From: Staphylococcus caprae
GTDB lineage: Bacteria; Bacillota; Bacilli; Staphylococcales; Staphylococcaceae
DNA: 64,000 bases
Assembly: GCF_002902725.1 (NCBI RefSeq)
Contig: NZ_PPRT01000007.1
Coordinates: 23,061-87,060 of the forward strand
Direction: 5' to 3'
Made by a program: the position numbers and the translations under genes. How positions within the stretch are numbered: position 1 is the stretch's first letter; the number at the start of each line of letters is the position of its first letter. The notes under the pieces are model-generated. The model was not told the origin of the DNA and ran no database searches. It saw only the letters and a list, made by a program, of their open reading frames with translations. Of the stretch, positions 31,574 through 43,600 are shown piece by piece.

Positions 31574-32002
31574 ATGACAATTATTATCGGTTCAGATGTA
31601 GACGGTAAACGTCTAAAAGATTTAATTAAAGTGTATTTAAAAGAGAACGATTTCGAAGTTCTAGATGTAACAGAAGGTAAAGAGTTAGATTTTGTAGATT
31701 CGACAGTATCTGTTGCACGTGAAGTTCAAAAATCCGATGACAATTTGGGAATTGCCATCGATGCCTATGGTGCAGGTAGTTTTATTGTTGCTACAAAAAT
31801 TAAAGGAATGATTGCAGCTGAAGTTTCAGATGAGCGTTCAGCATACATGACTAGAGGACATAATAATTCCAAAATGATTACTTTAGGTTCTGAAATTGTT
31901 GGAGATACTTTAGCTAAAAATGTGGTTAAGGGATTTGTTAACGGTCATTATGACGGCGGACGTCATCAAATTCGTGTAGATATGCTGAATAAAATGTGCT
32001 AA
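31574..32002 (+). CDS. lacA: Galactose-6-phosphate isomerase subunit LacA
   Basis: With LacB it converts galactose 6-phosphate to tagatose 6-phosphate. The 142-residue product belongs to the RpiB/LacA/LacB family: [20 protein letters not shown] at the start and the C-terminal [16 protein letters not shown]. LacA lacks the CGTG motif present in LacB, as is normal for the pair. AAAGGAGAC precedes the ATG. It is the first gene of the lactose operon. Confidence 0.96.
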   Translation: MTIIIGSDVDGKRLKDLIKVYLKENDFEVLDVTEGKELDFVDSTVSVAREVQKSDDNLGIAIDAYGAGSFIVATKIKGMIAAEVSDERSAYMTRGHNNSKMITLGSEIVGDTLAKNVVKGFVNGHYDGGRHQIRVDMLNKMC

Positions 32003-32016
32003 TAGGAGGAGAACAA

Positions 32017-32532
32017 ATGAAAATTGCTATAGGTTGTGACCATATTGTCACTGATACAAAGATGGAAGTATCACAGTTTTTAAAATCAAAAGGACATGAA
32101 GTTATTGATGTTGGGACTTATGACTTCACACGTACACATTATCCAATTTTTGGTAAGAAAGTTGGAGAAGAAGTTGTAAGCGGTAATGCTGACTTAGGTG
32201 TATGTATTTGTGGTACAGGTGTTGGTATTAATAATGCGGTTAACAAAGTTGCTGGCATTCGTTCCGCACTTGTACGTGATATGACTTCAGCTTTATATGC
32301 GAAAGAAGAGTTAAATGCAAATGTTATTGGTTTCGGTGGGAAAATCATCGGCGAACTTCTAATGTGCGATATTATTGATGCATTTATCAATGCTGAGTAT
32401 AAACCTACAGAAGAAAATAAAAAATTAATCGCAAAAATAAATCATCTTGAAACTCATAATGCTAAACAAGAAGATCCACATTTCTTTGATGAATTTTTAG
32501 AAAAGTGGGATAAAGGCGAATATCACGATTAA
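32017..32532 (+). CDS. lacB: Galactose-6-phosphate isomerase subunit LacB
   Basis: Partner of LacA. The 171-residue product has [18 protein letters not shown] and the active-site segment [24 protein letters not shown], with the catalytic cysteine in CGTG. I start at the ATG at 32017, seven bases after AGGAGGAG; an earlier in-frame codon would include that site. It lies 14 bases after lacA. Confidence 0.96.
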   Translation: MKIAIGCDHIVTDTKMEVSQFLKSKGHEVIDVGTYDFTRTHYPIFGKKVGEEVVSGNADLGVCICGTGVGINNAVNKVAGIRSALVRDMTSALYAKEELNANVIGFGGKIIGELLMCDIIDAFINAEYKPTEENKKLIAKINHLETHNAKQEDPHFFDEFLEKWDKGEYHD

Positions 32533-32543
32533 GGAAGATCAAC

Positions 32544-33476
32544 ATGATTTTAACTTTAACTTTAAATCCTTCGGTAGATATATCTTATCCATTAGATGAA
32601 TTACACATTAACACAGTGAATAGAGTTCAAGACGTTAGCAAGACGGCTGGTGGAAAGGGACTCAATGTAACTAGGGTGTTATCACAACTCAATGAACATG
32701 TTGTTGCGACAGGCTTTTTAGGTGGTAAAATAGGTGAATTTATTGCAGAAAAGTTAAATCACAATCAAGTGAAACATTCATTTTTTACAATTAAAGATGA
32801 AACACGAAATTGTATTGCTATTTTGCATAATGGCAACCAAACAGAAATTTTGGAACAAGGACCAACCATTGCGACGGATGAATCAAAAGGATTTTTGAAA
32901 CATTTGAATGATTTAATATCGAAAGCTGAAGCGGTAGTTATTTCTGGTAGCCTTCCAAAAGGTCTAGATTCAAATTACTATTCAAAAATTATTGATATAT
33001 GTCACGAAAATGCTAAACCAGTCGTATTGGATTGTGCTGGCGAAACACTTAAATTAGCGCTACAAAACACTCACAAACCGACAGTCATTAAGCCAAATAT
33101 TGAAGAATTATCACAGTTGATTTCATTGGAACTTAATGAATCTACTGAAGAACTGAAAAATGCTTTAAATCATCAGTTATTTTCAAAAATTGAATGGATT
33201 ATTGTTTCTTTGGGCGCAAATGGCGCTTTCGCTAAACATAACCAACGATTTTACAAAGTAAACATACCTTCGATTAAAGTACTTAATCCTGTAGGTTCCG
33301 GAGATTCCACAGTAGCAGGTATAGCTTCAGCAATTGTTCATCATGAAAGTGATGAGCATCTCCTTAAGAAGGCAAACACCTTAGGGATGTTAAATGCGCA
33401 AGAAGCACAAACTGGTTATGTAAACATGTCTAATTATACTCAGCTCTTTGACCAAATTGAAATTATAGAGGTGTAA
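32544..33476 (+). CDS. lacC: Tagatose-6-phosphate kinase
   Basis: Phosphorylates tagatose 6-phosphate to the 1,6-bisphosphate. The 310-residue PfkB-family product shows the N-terminal signature [14 protein letters not shown], the GSLPKGL motif, and the C-terminal anion-hole/catalytic motif [14 protein letters not shown] with the catalytic aspartate. It follows lacB by 11 bases. Its context separates it from fructose-1-phosphate kinase, a close relative. Confidence 0.95.
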   Translation: MILTLTLNPSVDISYPLDELHINTVNRVQDVSKTAGGKGLNVTRVLSQLNEHVVATGFLGGKIGEFIAEKLNHNQVKHSFFTIKDETRNCIAILHNGNQTEILEQGPTIATDESKGFLKHLNDLISKAEAVVISGSLPKGLDSNYYSKIIDICHENAKPVVLDCAGETLKLALQNTHKPTVIKPNIEELSQLISLELNESTEELKNALNHQLFSKIEWIIVSLGANGAFAKHNQRFYKVNIPSIKVLNPVGSGDSTVAGIASAIVHHESDEHLLKKANTLGMLNAQEAQTGYVNMSNYTQLFDQIEIIEV

Positions 33477-33479
33477 AAA

Positions 33480-34460
33480 ATGGTAAAAACAACTCAAAAA
33501 ACGGCATCAATTGAACATCTAAGTAATGATAAAGGCGTCATCTCAGCATTAGCTTTTGACCAACGCGGTGCATTAAAACGTATGATGGCGAAACATCAAA
33601 CAGATGAACCTACAATTGAGCAAATTGAACGATTAAAAGTTTTGGTATCAGAAGAATTAACGCAATACGCGTCATCAATTCTCCTAGATCCTGAATACGG
33701 ACTACCTGCATCTGAAGCCCGCAATAAAGATTGTGGATTACTACTTGCTTATGAAAAAACAGGATATGACGTTAACGCTAAAGGTCGTTTACCTGACTGT
33801 TTAGTTGAATGGTCAGCTAAAAGACTTAAAGAACAAGGCGCTAATGCAGTTAAGTTCTTACTTTACTACGACGTAGATGATGCAGAAGAAATTAATATTC
33901 AGAAGAAGGCTTACATTGAAAGAATTGGTTCTGAATGTGTAGCTGAAGACATTCCATTCTTCTTAGAGGTACTCACTTACGACGATAATATTCCAGATAA
34001 TAGTAGTGTTGAATTTGCAAAAGTGAAACCAAGAAAAGTAAACGAAGCAATGAAATTATTCTCAGAAGCGCGCTTTAATGTTGATGTCTTAAAAGTAGAA
34101 GTTCCAGTCAACATGAAATATGTTGAAGGGTTCGCTGAAGGAGAAGTTGTTTATTCAAAAGAAGAAGCAGCTCAACATTTTAAAGATCAAGACGCTTCAA
34201 CAAACTTACCATATATTTACTTAAGTGCTGGCGTTTCAGCTGAACTTTTCCAAGAGACTCTAAAATTTGCGCATGAAGCGGGAGCTAAATTTAATGGTGT
34301 GCTTTGTGGTAGAGCGACATGGGCTGGAGCTGTTCAAGTTTATATCGAACAAGGTGAAGAAGCAGCTCGAGAATGGTTACGTTCAACAGGATTTAAAAAT
34401 ATTGATGAGTTAAACAAAGTTTTGGAAACAACTGCAACGTCATGGAAAGAGAGAGTTTAA
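33480..34460 (+). CDS. lacD: Tagatose 1,6-diphosphate aldolase (class I)
   Basis: Cleaves tagatose 1,6-bisphosphate to dihydroxyacetone phosphate and glyceraldehyde 3-phosphate. The 326-residue product has the family motifs [25 protein letters not shown] and [13 protein letters not shown], the latter carrying the lysine expected to form the Schiff base. [17 protein letters not shown] and GVLCGRATW complete the barrel. It lies three bases after lacC with GAGGTG as ribosome binding site. Confidence 0.96.
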   Translation: MVKTTQKTASIEHLSNDKGVISALAFDQRGALKRMMAKHQTDEPTIEQIERLKVLVSEELTQYASSILLDPEYGLPASEARNKDCGLLLAYEKTGYDVNAKGRLPDCLVEWSAKRLKEQGANAVKFLLYYDVDDAEEINIQKKAYIERIGSECVAEDIPFFLEVLTYDDNIPDNSSVEFAKVKPRKVNEAMKLFSEARFNVDVLKVEVPVNMKYVEGFAEGEVVYSKEEAAQHFKDQDASTNLPYIYLSAGVSAELFQETLKFAHEAGAKFNGVLCGRATWAGAVQVYIEQGEEAAREWLRSTGFKNIDELNKVLETTATSWKERV

Positions 34461-34484
34461 TTCTCGAAAGGGGACGAATACATC

Positions 34485-34799
34485 ATGAATAGAGAAGAAG
34501 TACAATTATTAGGATTCGAGATTGTTGCATTCGCTGGGGATGCGCGGTCTAAATTCTTAGAAGCACTAACAGCTGCACAAGAGGGAGATTATGATAAGGC
34601 AGAATCACTAATTGAAGAAGGAAATCAATGCATCGCTGAAGCACATCGGGCTCAAACAAGCCTACTTCAAAAGGAAGCACAAGGTGATGATATTGCCTAT
34701 AGCGTAACAATGATGCATGGCCAAGATCACTTAATGACAACAATTCTATTAAAAGATTTAATGAAGCACTTAATCGAATTATATAAAAGAAAGAGTTGA
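34485..34799 (+). CDS. lacF: PTS lactose-specific EIIA component
   Basis: A soluble trimeric phosphocarrier that passes phosphate from HPr to the EIIB domain of LacE. The 104-residue, all-helical product contains the phosphorylated histidine H78 and the metal-binding D81 in [10 protein letters not shown]. The start [26 protein letters not shown] is typical. It ends six bases before lacE. Confidence 0.96.
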   Translation: MNREEVQLLGFEIVAFAGDARSKFLEALTAAQEGDYDKAESLIEEGNQCIAEAHRAQTSLLQKEAQGDDIAYSVTMMHGQDHLMTTILLKDLMKHLIELYKRKS

Positions 34800-34804
34800 C
34801 CTTT

Positions 34805-36550
34805 ATGAATAAGTTAATAGCATGGATAGAAAAAGGAAAACCGTTCTTCGAAAAAATATCTCGTAATATTTATCTAAGAGCGATTCGTGATGGATTTATT
34901 GCAGCAATTCCAATTATCTTGTTCTCAAGTATATTTATTTTAGTAGCTTATGTGCCAAACGTATTTGGATTTACTTGGAGTAAAACCATGGAAGGCATCT
35001 TAATGAAACCTTATAACTATACAATGGGTATTGTTGGGTTCATTGTAGCAGGAACAACAGCCAAGTCACTGACCGATTCATTCAATAGAAAGTTGGACAG
35101 TACGAATCAAATTAACTTTATTTCGACAATGATGGCTGCGATGTGTGGTTTCTTATTCTTAGCCGCTGATCCTGTTAAAGATGGAGGATTCCTAAGTGCT
35201 TTCATGGGTACTAAAGGATTATTAACAGCGTTCATCTCAGCATTTGTAACTGTGATTGTTTATAGTTTCTTTATTAAACACAATATCACAATAAAAATGC
35301 CTAAAGAAGTTCCTCCAAATATCTCACAAGTATTTAAAGATATATTCCCTTTATCAGCAGTAATCATCATTCTATATGCATTAGATTTACTTGCTAGAGC
35401 TTTTGTTCATACAAATGTGGCAAATGCAGTATTAAAAGTATTTGAACCATTGTTTACAGCAGCTGATGGTTGGGTTGGAGTAACGATAATCTTTGGTGCA
35501 TTTGCATTCTTCTGGTTTGTTGGTATTCATGGACCATCAATCGTTGAACCAGCGATTGCAGCGATTACTTACGCTAACCTTGAAACAAACTTACATTTGA
35601 TTCAAGCAGGAGAGCATGCAGATAAAGTCATTACACCTGGTACTCAAATGTTCGTAGTAACAATGGGTGGTACCGGTGCAACATTGGTCGTACCTTTTAT
35701 GTTTATGTGGCTGACTAAATCTAAACGTAATAAAGCAATTGGACGAGCATCAGTAGTTCCAACATTCTTTGGTGTAAATGAACCTATCTTGTTCGGAGCA
35801 CCATTAGTATTAAACCCAGTGTTCTTTATTCCATTTATATTAGCGCCTATCGTCAACGTTTGGATATTTAAATTCTTTGTAGATGTACTGAATATGAATA
35901 GTTTCAGTATTTTCTTACCTTGGACTACACCAGGTCCTCTCGGTATCGTGATGGGTACTGGTTTTGCATTCTGGTCATTTGTATTAGCCATCGTCTTAAT
36001 CGTTGTCGATGTCATTATTTACTATCCATTCGTTAAAGTTTATGATGAACAAATTTTAGAAGAAGAGTTAGGCAATAAAGAAGCAAACAATGAATTAAAA
36101 GAAAAAGTTTCAGCTAACTTCGATACAAAAAAAGCTGACGCAATTTTAGCTACAGCTGGAGCTGGTGAAGCTACACAAACTCAAGTTGATCAACCAGCAA
36201 TTTCAAAAGAACAATCTAACCATCAGATTACTGAACAAACGAACGTTTTAGTATTATGCGCAGGTGGAGGTACAAGCGGTCTTCTCGCAAACGCACTTAA
36301 TAAAGCCGCTGAAGATTATAATGTACCACTTAAAGCAGCAGCTGGCGGTTATGGTTCACATATGGATATTATGAAAGAGTATCAATTAATTATATTAGCA
36401 CCACAAGTCGCATCAAACTATGAAGATATTAAACAAGACACTGACAGATTAGGTATAAAATTAGCTAAAACACAAGGCGCTGAATACATCAAATTGACAA
36501 GAGATGGAGAAGCAGCTCTTGAGTTTGTAAAAAAACAATTTGAAAATTAG
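34805..36550 (+). CDS. lacE: PTS lactose-specific EIICB component
   Basis: The lactose transporter of the membrane; it releases lactose 6-phosphate inside. The 581-residue product has an N-terminal EIIC domain of about ten helices, with [15 protein letters not shown] and [18 protein letters not shown] as substrate-site motifs. An alanine/glutamine-rich linker follows (about residues 430-475), then an EIIB domain whose phospho-cysteine is C485 in [15 protein letters not shown] start at the ATG at 34805; a TTG nine bases earlier sits on the AAAGAG site. Confidence 0.96.
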   Translation: MNKLIAWIEKGKPFFEKISRNIYLRAIRDGFIAAIPIILFSSIFILVAYVPNVFGFTWSKTMEGILMKPYNYTMGIVGFIVAGTTAKSLTDSFNRKLDSTNQINFISTMMAAMCGFLFLAADPVKDGGFLSAFMGTKGLLTAFISAFVTVIVYSFFIKHNITIKMPKEVPPNISQVFKDIFPLSAVIIILYALDLLARAFVHTNVANAVLKVFEPLFTAADGWVGVTIIFGAFAFFWFVGIHGPSIVEPAIAAITYANLETNLHLIQAGEHADKVITPGTQMFVVTMGGTGATLVVPFMFMWLTKSKRNKAIGRASVVPTFFGVNEPILFGAPLVLNPVFFIPFILAPIVNVWIFKFFVDVLNMNSFSIFLPWTTPGPLGIVMGTGFAFWSFVLAIVLIVVDVIIYYPFVKVYDEQILEEELGNKEANNELKEKVSANFDTKKADAILATAGAGEATQTQVDQPAISKEQSNHQITEQTNVLVLCAGGGTSGLLANALNKAAEDYNVPLKAAAGGYGSHMDIMKEYQLIILAPQVASNYEDIKQDTDRLGIKLAKTQGAEYIKLTRDGEAALEFVKKQFEN

Positions 36551-37978
<1,428 letters not shown>

Positions 37979-38014
37979 CTAACATAAACGAATCAATCAT
38001 CAAAATTTTATCAA

Positions 38015-38050
38015 AAAGGCTCATCACTAATAAGTGGTGGGTCTTTAATT
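38015..38050 (+). terminator. lac operon terminator
   Basis: AAAGGCTCATCAC (38015-38027) pairs with GTGGTGGGTCTTT (38034-38046), with G-U pairs, across a 6-base loop. TTTAATT follows. Confidence 0.75.
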
Positions 38051-38111
38051 ATGAGCAAATCATACTTGAATGATATATAATATATGAACTAGATAAAAAT
38101 GAGGGATGATG

Positions 38112-38978
38112 ATGAAGTCAAAATTAACAGCAATAGTATTTTTAATGATTGCCGTAATGACATTAATATTAGTGATGGCATTAAACAATCGTGAAACAAA
38201 GCAAAACAATCATTCTAAAGTAAGCCAATATACTCAAAATCAGGTCGTAACTTTATTTATGCATGGATACGGAGGTAGTGAGAACTCTGAAAAATTTATG
38301 GTTAATCAAGCAGTTAAAAAAGGTGTTACTAAAGATGTGATAACTGCAAAGGTAGCACAAAATGGAGAGGTTACATTTGATGGACACTTAGATAAAAATA
38401 GTAAAAATCCTATCGTAAAAGTTGAATTTGAGAATAATCAGAATGGTGATTTTAATGAAAATGCGAGATGGATTAAAAATGTTTTAACTCAATTAAAATC
38501 ACAGTATGGTATTAAACAGTTTAATTTTGTAGCACATTCAATGGGAAACATGTCATTTGCATATTATATGAAGAATTATGGCGGTGATAAACAATTACCT
38601 CGACTTCAAAAGCAAGTCAATATTGCCGGGACATTTAATGGTGTATTACATTTAAATGAAAAAGTAAACGAAATTAGTGTAGATCAAAATGGCAAACCAA
38701 GTAAAATGAACGAAGACTACAAAAATTTACTATCACTGAAAGATATATACAAAAACAAAGGAATAGATGTTCTCAATATATACGGAGATGTTCAAGATGG
38801 CACACATTCAGATGAACGTGTATCAAATAGTTCATCCAAGTCATTAAAATATTTATTAGGAGATAGCCCTAAATCTTATAAAGAAGTTAAATATACTGGC
38901 AAAAAGGCGCAACATAGTCAATTACATGAAAATAAAGACGTTGCTAACAAAATCATACAGTTCTTGTGGAACCGATAA
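38112..38978 (+). CDS. Membrane-anchored alpha/beta hydrolase (DUF915-like)
   Basis: Predicted surface-exposed hydrolase of 288 residues. The N-terminus is an uncleaved-looking signal anchor (KLTAIVFLMIAVMTLILVMAL) without a lipobox. The domain then begins at TLFMHGYGGSENSEKFM, with the nucleophile serine in FVAHSMGNMSFAYYM; a late HSQLHENKDV supplies the likely catalytic histidine. This matches staphylococcal/lactobacillar DUF915 proteins. Three ATGs overlap; the last is best spaced from GAGGG. It stands alone, and its substrate is unknown. Confidence 0.8.
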   Translation: MKSKLTAIVFLMIAVMTLILVMALNNRETKQNNHSKVSQYTQNQVVTLFMHGYGGSENSEKFMVNQAVKKGVTKDVITAKVAQNGEVTFDGHLDKNSKNPIVKVEFENNQNGDFNENARWIKNVLTQLKSQYGIKQFNFVAHSMGNMSFAYYMKNYGGDKQLPRLQKQVNIAGTFNGVLHLNEKVNEISVDQNGKPSKMNEDYKNLLSLKDIYKNKGIDVLNIYGDVQDGTHSDERVSNSSSKSLKYLLGDSPKSYKEVKYTGKKAQHSQLHENKDVANKIIQFLWNR

Positions 38979-38990
38979 CCCCCACAATTG

Positions 38991-39038
38991 AAGCGCACTT
39001 ATGTTTTCCGCCGCAAATTTTAAAACATAAGTGCGCTT
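38991..39038. terminator. Bidirectional terminator
   Basis: A 16-bp perfect stem, AAGCGCACTTATGTTT (38991-39006) with AAACATAAGTGCGCTT (39023-39038), between convergent genes. Confidence 0.93.
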
Positions 39039-39049
39039 ATTTTAAATCA

Positions 39050-40039
39050 TCATCCCAAATTCAATTCATGAGCTAATAACTCAATCAATTCTAATCGTGC
39101 GTCTTCTCCATATACATGAGGTAAAATCATGAGTTCATTAACACCATAGCGATGTTTCAACTCTAATAGCACGCGTGAGACTTCACGAGGTGTTCCGTAT
39201 ATGATTCGACGTTTGTTCTTCTCAAGTTTTTCACTTTCTCGATCGCTATAAACTCGATTTTCAGCGGTTTCAATAGATGGATAAAAATGAGGTTGATCCA
39301 AATAGTGAATACGTAATAACCATAGTTGTAAAGCACTTAAAAGGTGTTCTATTTTCTCATCGTTTCCAGCAGTTACAACAAACGTAGCCAATATCACATA
39401 TGGTTTCGCATCGCCAGAATATTCATCCCTATATACTTTTATCACTTCATCAATAGACTTTGATGATTGACCCATTTGAGCAATAACAAATGGTAAACCT
39501 CGTCTGCCAGCTAACTTAGCACTACGTTCACTCATACCTAAGATATACATCTCAGGTGCAGTAGGGATTAACGGCGTAGCTAATAACGACTTGAAGCGGT
39601 GTGCGTCATCAATATTATCACTAAAGTATTTATTCAAATCATCTAATTGTGTCTCAAAGTCTAGCTTTTCTTCTTTATTCTCATTTAACGCTGCATTGAC
39701 ATTTTTGAAACTAGGTGAACGACCAATTGCCATATCGACGCGTCTAGGATGTCGTGCCTCCATAATTTTAAATTGTTCAGCCACTTTGTAAGGACTATAA
39801 TGCGGTAACATGACACCGCCGCTACCGATTCTTATCTTCTTTGTCTGTTCTAATAGGGACATCATGACCATTTCTGGCGCACTTGATGCCACAGAACGTA
39901 CTTGATGGTGTTCAGCTACCCAATATCTCATATAACCTAGTTGTTCAGCGCGTTGTGCCAATTCTACACTGTGCTGAAATGCTTCGTGCGCGCTTCTATC
40001 TTCAAATATCGGTACATAGTCTAATAGGCTCAATCTCAT
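39050..40039 (-). CDS. LLM-class (luciferase-like) flavin-dependent oxidoreductase
   Basis: Predicted FMN-dependent monooxygenase of the cytoplasm. The 329-residue TIM-barrel protein begins MRLSLLDYVP, then WVAEHHQVRSVASSAPEMVM, RIGSGGVMLPHYSPYKVAEQFKIMEARHPRRVDMAIGRSP, all typical of the alkanal-monooxygenase-like 'MsnO8' branch. A terminal LMILPHVYGEDARLELIELLA closes the barrel. It is a lone gene, divergent from the next. No substrate is suggested by the context. Confidence 0.88.
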   Translation of the reverse strand: MRLSLLDYVPIFEDRSAHEAFQHSVELAQRAEQLGYMRYWVAEHHQVRSVASSAPEMVMMSLLEQTKKIRIGSGGVMLPHYSPYKVAEQFKIMEARHPRRVDMAIGRSPSFKNVNAALNENKEEKLDFETQLDDLNKYFSDNIDDAHRFKSLLATPLIPTAPEMYILGMSERSAKLAGRRGLPFVIAQMGQSSKSIDEVIKVYRDEYSGDAKPYVILATFVVTAGNDEKIEHLLSALQLWLLRIHYLDQPHFYPSIETAENRVYSDRESEKLEKNKRRIIYGTPREVSRVLLELKHRYGVNELMILPHVYGEDARLELIELLAHELNLG

Positions 40040-40184
40040 TTTAGGAAAATTAAACCTCCCTTACCTCACGAATTACGTCATTTCTCAACGTTTGCCCTCA
40101 TTATACAAGTGATTTTCTATGATTGCGATGACCATGTTCGAGGTATGATACTTACAGAATTAATTTTAATAAAAGGGTGATACC

Positions 40185-41189
40185 ATGAAAAATGAACAAA
40201 TCGTATTTAACAAAGTTCCAGATGGAATGCCACAAGATGATACATTCAAATATGAAGAAACTGATGTGACAGAACCCGAAAATAATGAAGTCCAATTAGA
40301 AACATTATATATATCCGTGGATCCTTATATGAGAGGTCGTATGACGAATGCAGACTCATACGTAGAGCCATTCAAAAAAGGCGAACCTTTCAATGGTCAC
40401 ATCGTATCCAAAGTGCTTAAATCCAATGCTGAAGGTTACAGTGAAAGTGATATTGTAGTAGGTATGCTTCCTTGGAAGAAAATCAACACCGTATCTACAG
40501 AAACTATAGACAAAGTCCCTTCCACAGACGTGCCACTTGATTTATATTTAAGCGTACTCGGCATGCCAGGGCAAACTGCCTATCACGGTTTATTAGATAT
40601 TGGTCAGCCTAAAGAAGGTGAAACCGTTGTTGTTTCAGCCGCATCTGGTGCGGTAGGCTCAGTGGTAGGTCAAATTGCTAAGATTAAAGGCTGTAAAGTT
40701 GTCGGCATCGCTGGTGGAGATAAGAAAGTGAATTATCTTACAGATGAACTAAATTATGACGCAGCCGTAGATTATAAGAAAGATGACTTCTCTCAAGCAT
40801 TGAGAGACGCAGTTCCAGACGGTATTGATGTCTATTATGAAAATGTAGGCGGCAAAATTAGCGATGAAGTATTCAAACATTTAAATACACATGCAAGAAT
40901 TCCTGTTTGTGGTGCCATTTCTTCATACAACCATCCAGAAGACGATATTGGCCCTCGTATTCAAAGTACGCTTATTAAGAAACAAGCGATGATGAGAGGA
41001 TTCTTAGTTGCAGAATTCGCTGATGACTTTAAAAATGCTAGCGAACAACTCGCACAATGGGTTCAAGAAGACAAAATTAAAACACAAGTGTCTGTAGAAG
41101 AAGGTTTCGATAAAGTACCACAAGCATTTAGAAATCTACTCACTGGCGATAATTTCGGTAAACAAGTAATTAAAGTTGCTGACGTTTAA
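40185..41189 (+). CDS. Zinc-free NADP-dependent oxidoreductase (CurA/leukotriene B4 dehydrogenase-like MDR)
   Basis: Predicted to reduce activated double bonds with NADPH. The 334-residue MDR protein shows DPYMRGRMTNADSYVEPF near residue 48, the nucleotide-binding AASGAVGSVVGQIAKIKG, and YYENVGGKISDEVFKHLN, all characteristic of the CurA/PTGR branch, and lacks the zinc ligands of alcohol dehydrogenases. AAGGGTGAT precedes the ATG. A second, distinct MDR gene follows 87 bases on, possibly from its own promoter. Confidence 0.9.
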   Translation: MKNEQIVFNKVPDGMPQDDTFKYEETDVTEPENNEVQLETLYISVDPYMRGRMTNADSYVEPFKKGEPFNGHIVSKVLKSNAEGYSESDIVVGMLPWKKINTVSTETIDKVPSTDVPLDLYLSVLGMPGQTAYHGLLDIGQPKEGETVVVSAASGAVGSVVGQIAKIKGCKVVGIAGGDKKVNYLTDELNYDAAVDYKKDDFSQALRDAVPDGIDVYYENVGGKISDEVFKHLNTHARIPVCGAISSYNHPEDDIGPRIQSTLIKKQAMMRGFLVAEFADDFKNASEQLAQWVQEDKIKTQVSVEEGFDKVPQAFRNLLTGDNFGKQVIKVADV

Positions 41190-41276
41190 GCGTTTCATTT
41201 TCAAAAAAAGAATCAAAAGTGTGAATTAAATAAAATGCTATAATTAATTTAATAGAACGAACATCGAGGTGGAATC

Positions 41277-42293
41277 ATGAAAGCAATTGGATTTAACGCA
41301 CCATTTAAATTAGAAGATGGAAATCAATTTCAAGAAATAGAACTTAATATTCCTGAGCCAAAAGGGAAGCAGTTACTCGTCAAAATTCAAAGTATGAGTG
41401 TCAATCCTGTGGATACGAAACAACGTATCTTACCAGTCGAGCATCCGCCACGTATATTAGGATTTGATGCAGCAGGTATCGTCGAACAAGTTGGAGAAGA
41501 TGTCACAATGTTTGAACCGGGAGATAATGTCTTTTATTCCGGATCACCCACACAACATGGGTCTAATGAAGCGTATCAATTAATTGAGGAAGAATTAGTA
41601 GCGAAAGCACCAGCTAATCTTACGCCTGAACAAGCGGCAAGTTTGCCACTCACAGGCCTCACAGCTTCAGAAACGCTATTTGACGTCTTTCAAATTTCAC
41701 ATAACCCTGAAGAGAATAAAGATAAATCTCTTCTCATCATTAACGGGGCTGGTGGCGTAGGAAGTATAGCGACTCAAATCGCAAAGCAATATGGCTTGAA
41801 AGTGATTACCACGGCTTCCAGAACGGAAACAATTGAATGGACTAAGTCCATGGGCGCAGATATTGTGTTAAACCATAAAGAAGATTTAAAGGCTCAATTT
41901 GAACAACATGACATCAATGAGGTAGATTACATTTTCTGTACATTCAATACAGATTTATATTATGAAAAGATGATTGAATTAATCAAACCACTAGGTCATA
42001 TCGCAACGATTGTAGCATTTAATGACAAGCAAGATTTAAATCTGCTCAAACCAAAGAGTGTCAAATTTACACATGAATTTATGTTTGCGCGACCAGTCAA
42101 TCGTACGCCAGATATGATTAAACATCATGAGTATTTGAAAGATATTGCTGAAAAAGTTGAACAAGGACAGTATCGTCATACCACTACGAAGGTTATCAAC
42201 GGTTTAACTACTGAGACACTTTACCAAGCACATCAAATTTTAGAATCTAGTACGATGATAGGTAAATTAGTCATTAATGTAGACAATCAATAA
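41277..42293 (+). CDS. Zinc-type-annotated, quinone oxidoreductase-like MDR protein
   Basis: A 338-residue medium-chain dehydrogenase/reductase of the zinc-binding alcohol dehydrogenase / YogA-like group, probably acting on quinones or enones. Features are [43 protein letters not shown] and the dinucleotide site [17 protein letters not shown]. The structural four-cysteine lobe is missing, so despite the usual family title zinc is probably not used. Behind GAGGTGG. A long-loop terminator follows. Confidence 0.88.
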   Translation: MKAIGFNAPFKLEDGNQFQEIELNIPEPKGKQLLVKIQSMSVNPVDTKQRILPVEHPPRILGFDAAGIVEQVGEDVTMFEPGDNVFYSGSPTQHGSNEAYQLIEEELVAKAPANLTPEQAASLPLTGLTASETLFDVFQISHNPEENKDKSLLIINGAGGVGSIATQIAKQYGLKVITTASRTETIEWTKSMGADIVLNHKEDLKAQFEQHDINEVDYIFCTFNTDLYYEKMIELIKPLGHIATIVAFNDKQDLNLLKPKSVKFTHEFMFARPVNRTPDMIKHHEYLKDIAEKVEQGQYRHTTTKVINGLTTETLYQAHQILESSTMIGKLVINVDNQ

Positions 42294-42342
42294 TATGACA
42301 ATGAAACTAGCTAAACCTGAATAACAATCTCCAAATCAATAG

Positions 42343-42445
42343 CTCTAAGATGGTTATTAATGATGTACAGAAGCACTAAAGTAGTACACAAGATCTAACT
42401 TTATGCGGTTGTATTATTATAAAAACCGTCTTAGAGTCTTTTTTA
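42343..42445 (+). terminator. Long-loop terminator of the MDR gene
   Basis: CTCTAAGATGGTT (42343-42355) pairs with AACCGTCTTAGAG (42424-42436), with one G-U, followed by TCTTTTTTATC. The loop is about 68 bases and may fold further; the right arm plus T-run looks like a standard terminator. Confidence 0.6.
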
Positions 42446-42668
42446 TCTCTATTTCTATAATCCGTTTTCCATAAGCCATCTCTACTTTAATACTTCGTTT
42501 TCCTTCGGATGTGCTGATAACAATATTTCTTTTTATATTCTAAAAACGAAAAAAATTATCAAATTTTTCTAAATATACGTTTTTCACTTAAACAAAGTGG
42601 GAATAAATCAATGTAAGTGGTACTTCTTTGAATATTTTTTAAATTAGATATAAAAATGTTTTATTTAT
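42446..42668. other. AT-rich region before the asp23 operon
   Basis: About 220 bases of strongly AT-rich sequence with no gene. In S. aureus a betaine/proline transporter gene (opuD2) precedes amaP in this operon; there is no trace of it here. Confidence 0.55.
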
Positions 42669-42694
42669 GTTTTAAAAAAATATTTATAGGGTAC
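42669..42694 (+). promoter_or_regulatory. SigB-type promoter of the amaP-asp23 operon
   Basis: GTTTTA (42669-42674), 14 bases, GGGTAC (42689-42694), against the SigB consensus GTTTAA-N12-14-GGGTAT. The asp23 operon is a standard SigB target in S. aureus, which supports the call. Confidence 0.8.
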
Positions 42695-42747
42695 TTAGTT
42701 CACATGACAACAAAATTCAACAATGACTAAAGGAGGTGCCATGCGAG

Positions 42748-43284
42748 GTGAAAAGACTTAAGAATTTCATCCTCGGCCTATTAATAGTCGCAATCGTTGG
42801 ATTCCTATTGTTTATGTACATAAAGGATAGTCGAATTAAAAGTTACCAAGACTATTTCCTTCAATTCAATTGGTTCCAACCATTATTAATAGGGCTTGCT
42901 GGATTACTAATATTGATTGGTCTCATATTAGTACTAAGCATATTCAAACCTACGTATCGCAAACCTGGACTTTATAAAGACTTTGACGATGGTCATATTT
43001 ATGTATCACGAAAAGCAGTTGAAAAATCTGCATACGATACAATCACTAAATATGATCAAGTAAGACAACCTAATGTTGTAAGTAAGCTTTACAACAAGAA
43101 AAACAAATCATTTATCGACATTAAAGCAGATTTCTTTGTACCAAATAATGTACAAGTTAAATCGTTAACAGAAAGCATTCGTTCTGACATTAAACATAAT
43201 GTTGAACATTTTACAGAAATTCCAGTACGAAAATTAGAAGTTAATGTACGTGACCAGAAAACATCTGGCCCACGAGTGTTGTAA
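42748..43284 (+). CDS. amaP: Asp23-anchoring membrane protein AmaP
   Basis: Anchors the abundant Asp23 protein to the membrane. The 178-residue product has two N-terminal helices (about residues 3-25 and 40-65) and a soluble C-terminal Asp23-like domain with FKPTYRKPGLYKDFDDGHIYVSRKAVE and DIKADFFVPNNVQVKSLTESIRSDI. I start at GTG 42748 (VKRLKNFILG), behind AAAGGAGG; a nearby ATG is in another frame and stops after six codons. It is the first gene after the SigB-type promoter. Confidence 0.92.
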   Translation: MKRLKNFILGLLIVAIVGFLLFMYIKDSRIKSYQDYFLQFNWFQPLLIGLAGLLILIGLILVLSIFKPTYRKPGLYKDFDDGHIYVSRKAVEKSAYDTITKYDQVRQPNVVSKLYNKKNKSFIDIKADFFVPNNVQVKSLTESIRSDIKHNVEHFTEIPVRKLEVNVRDQKTSGPRVL

Positions 43285-43296
43285 GGGAGGGATATC

Positions 43297-43536
43297 ATGG
43301 CTGATAATAACAATCAAAACGGACAAGACTCTACGCAACAATTGATTAATATCTTTAAAGCGTTCAAATGGCGTATTATTGGATTTCTAGCATTCTTAAT
43401 TATAGCTATATTATTCCTAACTCTTGGATTTTGGAAAACGATTTTAATTATTGTCTTGTGTTTAATTGGAATTGGAATCGGGTATATGAAAGACCGTACA
43501 CAAGACTTTATGAATTTCTTGAATAGATGGAGTTAG
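43297..43536 (+). CDS. Small DUF2273 membrane protein of the asp23 operon
   Basis: The 79-residue product has a polar N-terminus (ADNNNQNGQDSTQQL) and two adjacent membrane helices (about 27-45 and 47-65) ending in KDRTQDFMNFLNRW, the DUF2273 pattern. It always lies between amaP and asp23 in staphylococci and probably helps the membrane complex. AAGGGAGGG precedes the ATG, 12 bases after amaP. Confidence 0.9.
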   Translation: MADNNNQNGQDSTQQLINIFKAFKWRIIGFLAFLIIAILFLTLGFWKTILIIVLCLIGIGIGYMKDRTQDFMNFLNRWS

Positions 43537-43600
43537 CTTTTAAAATTAAGAAATTTTCAATTAACAAATTTTAAATATTTAAAATAAAGGAGAATGAATT

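Noticed and set aside
31996..32016. Longer N-terminus for LacB
   Set aside because: The upstream in-frame codon would translate through the AGGAGGAG ribosome binding site; the ATG at 32017 gives the usual 171 residues.
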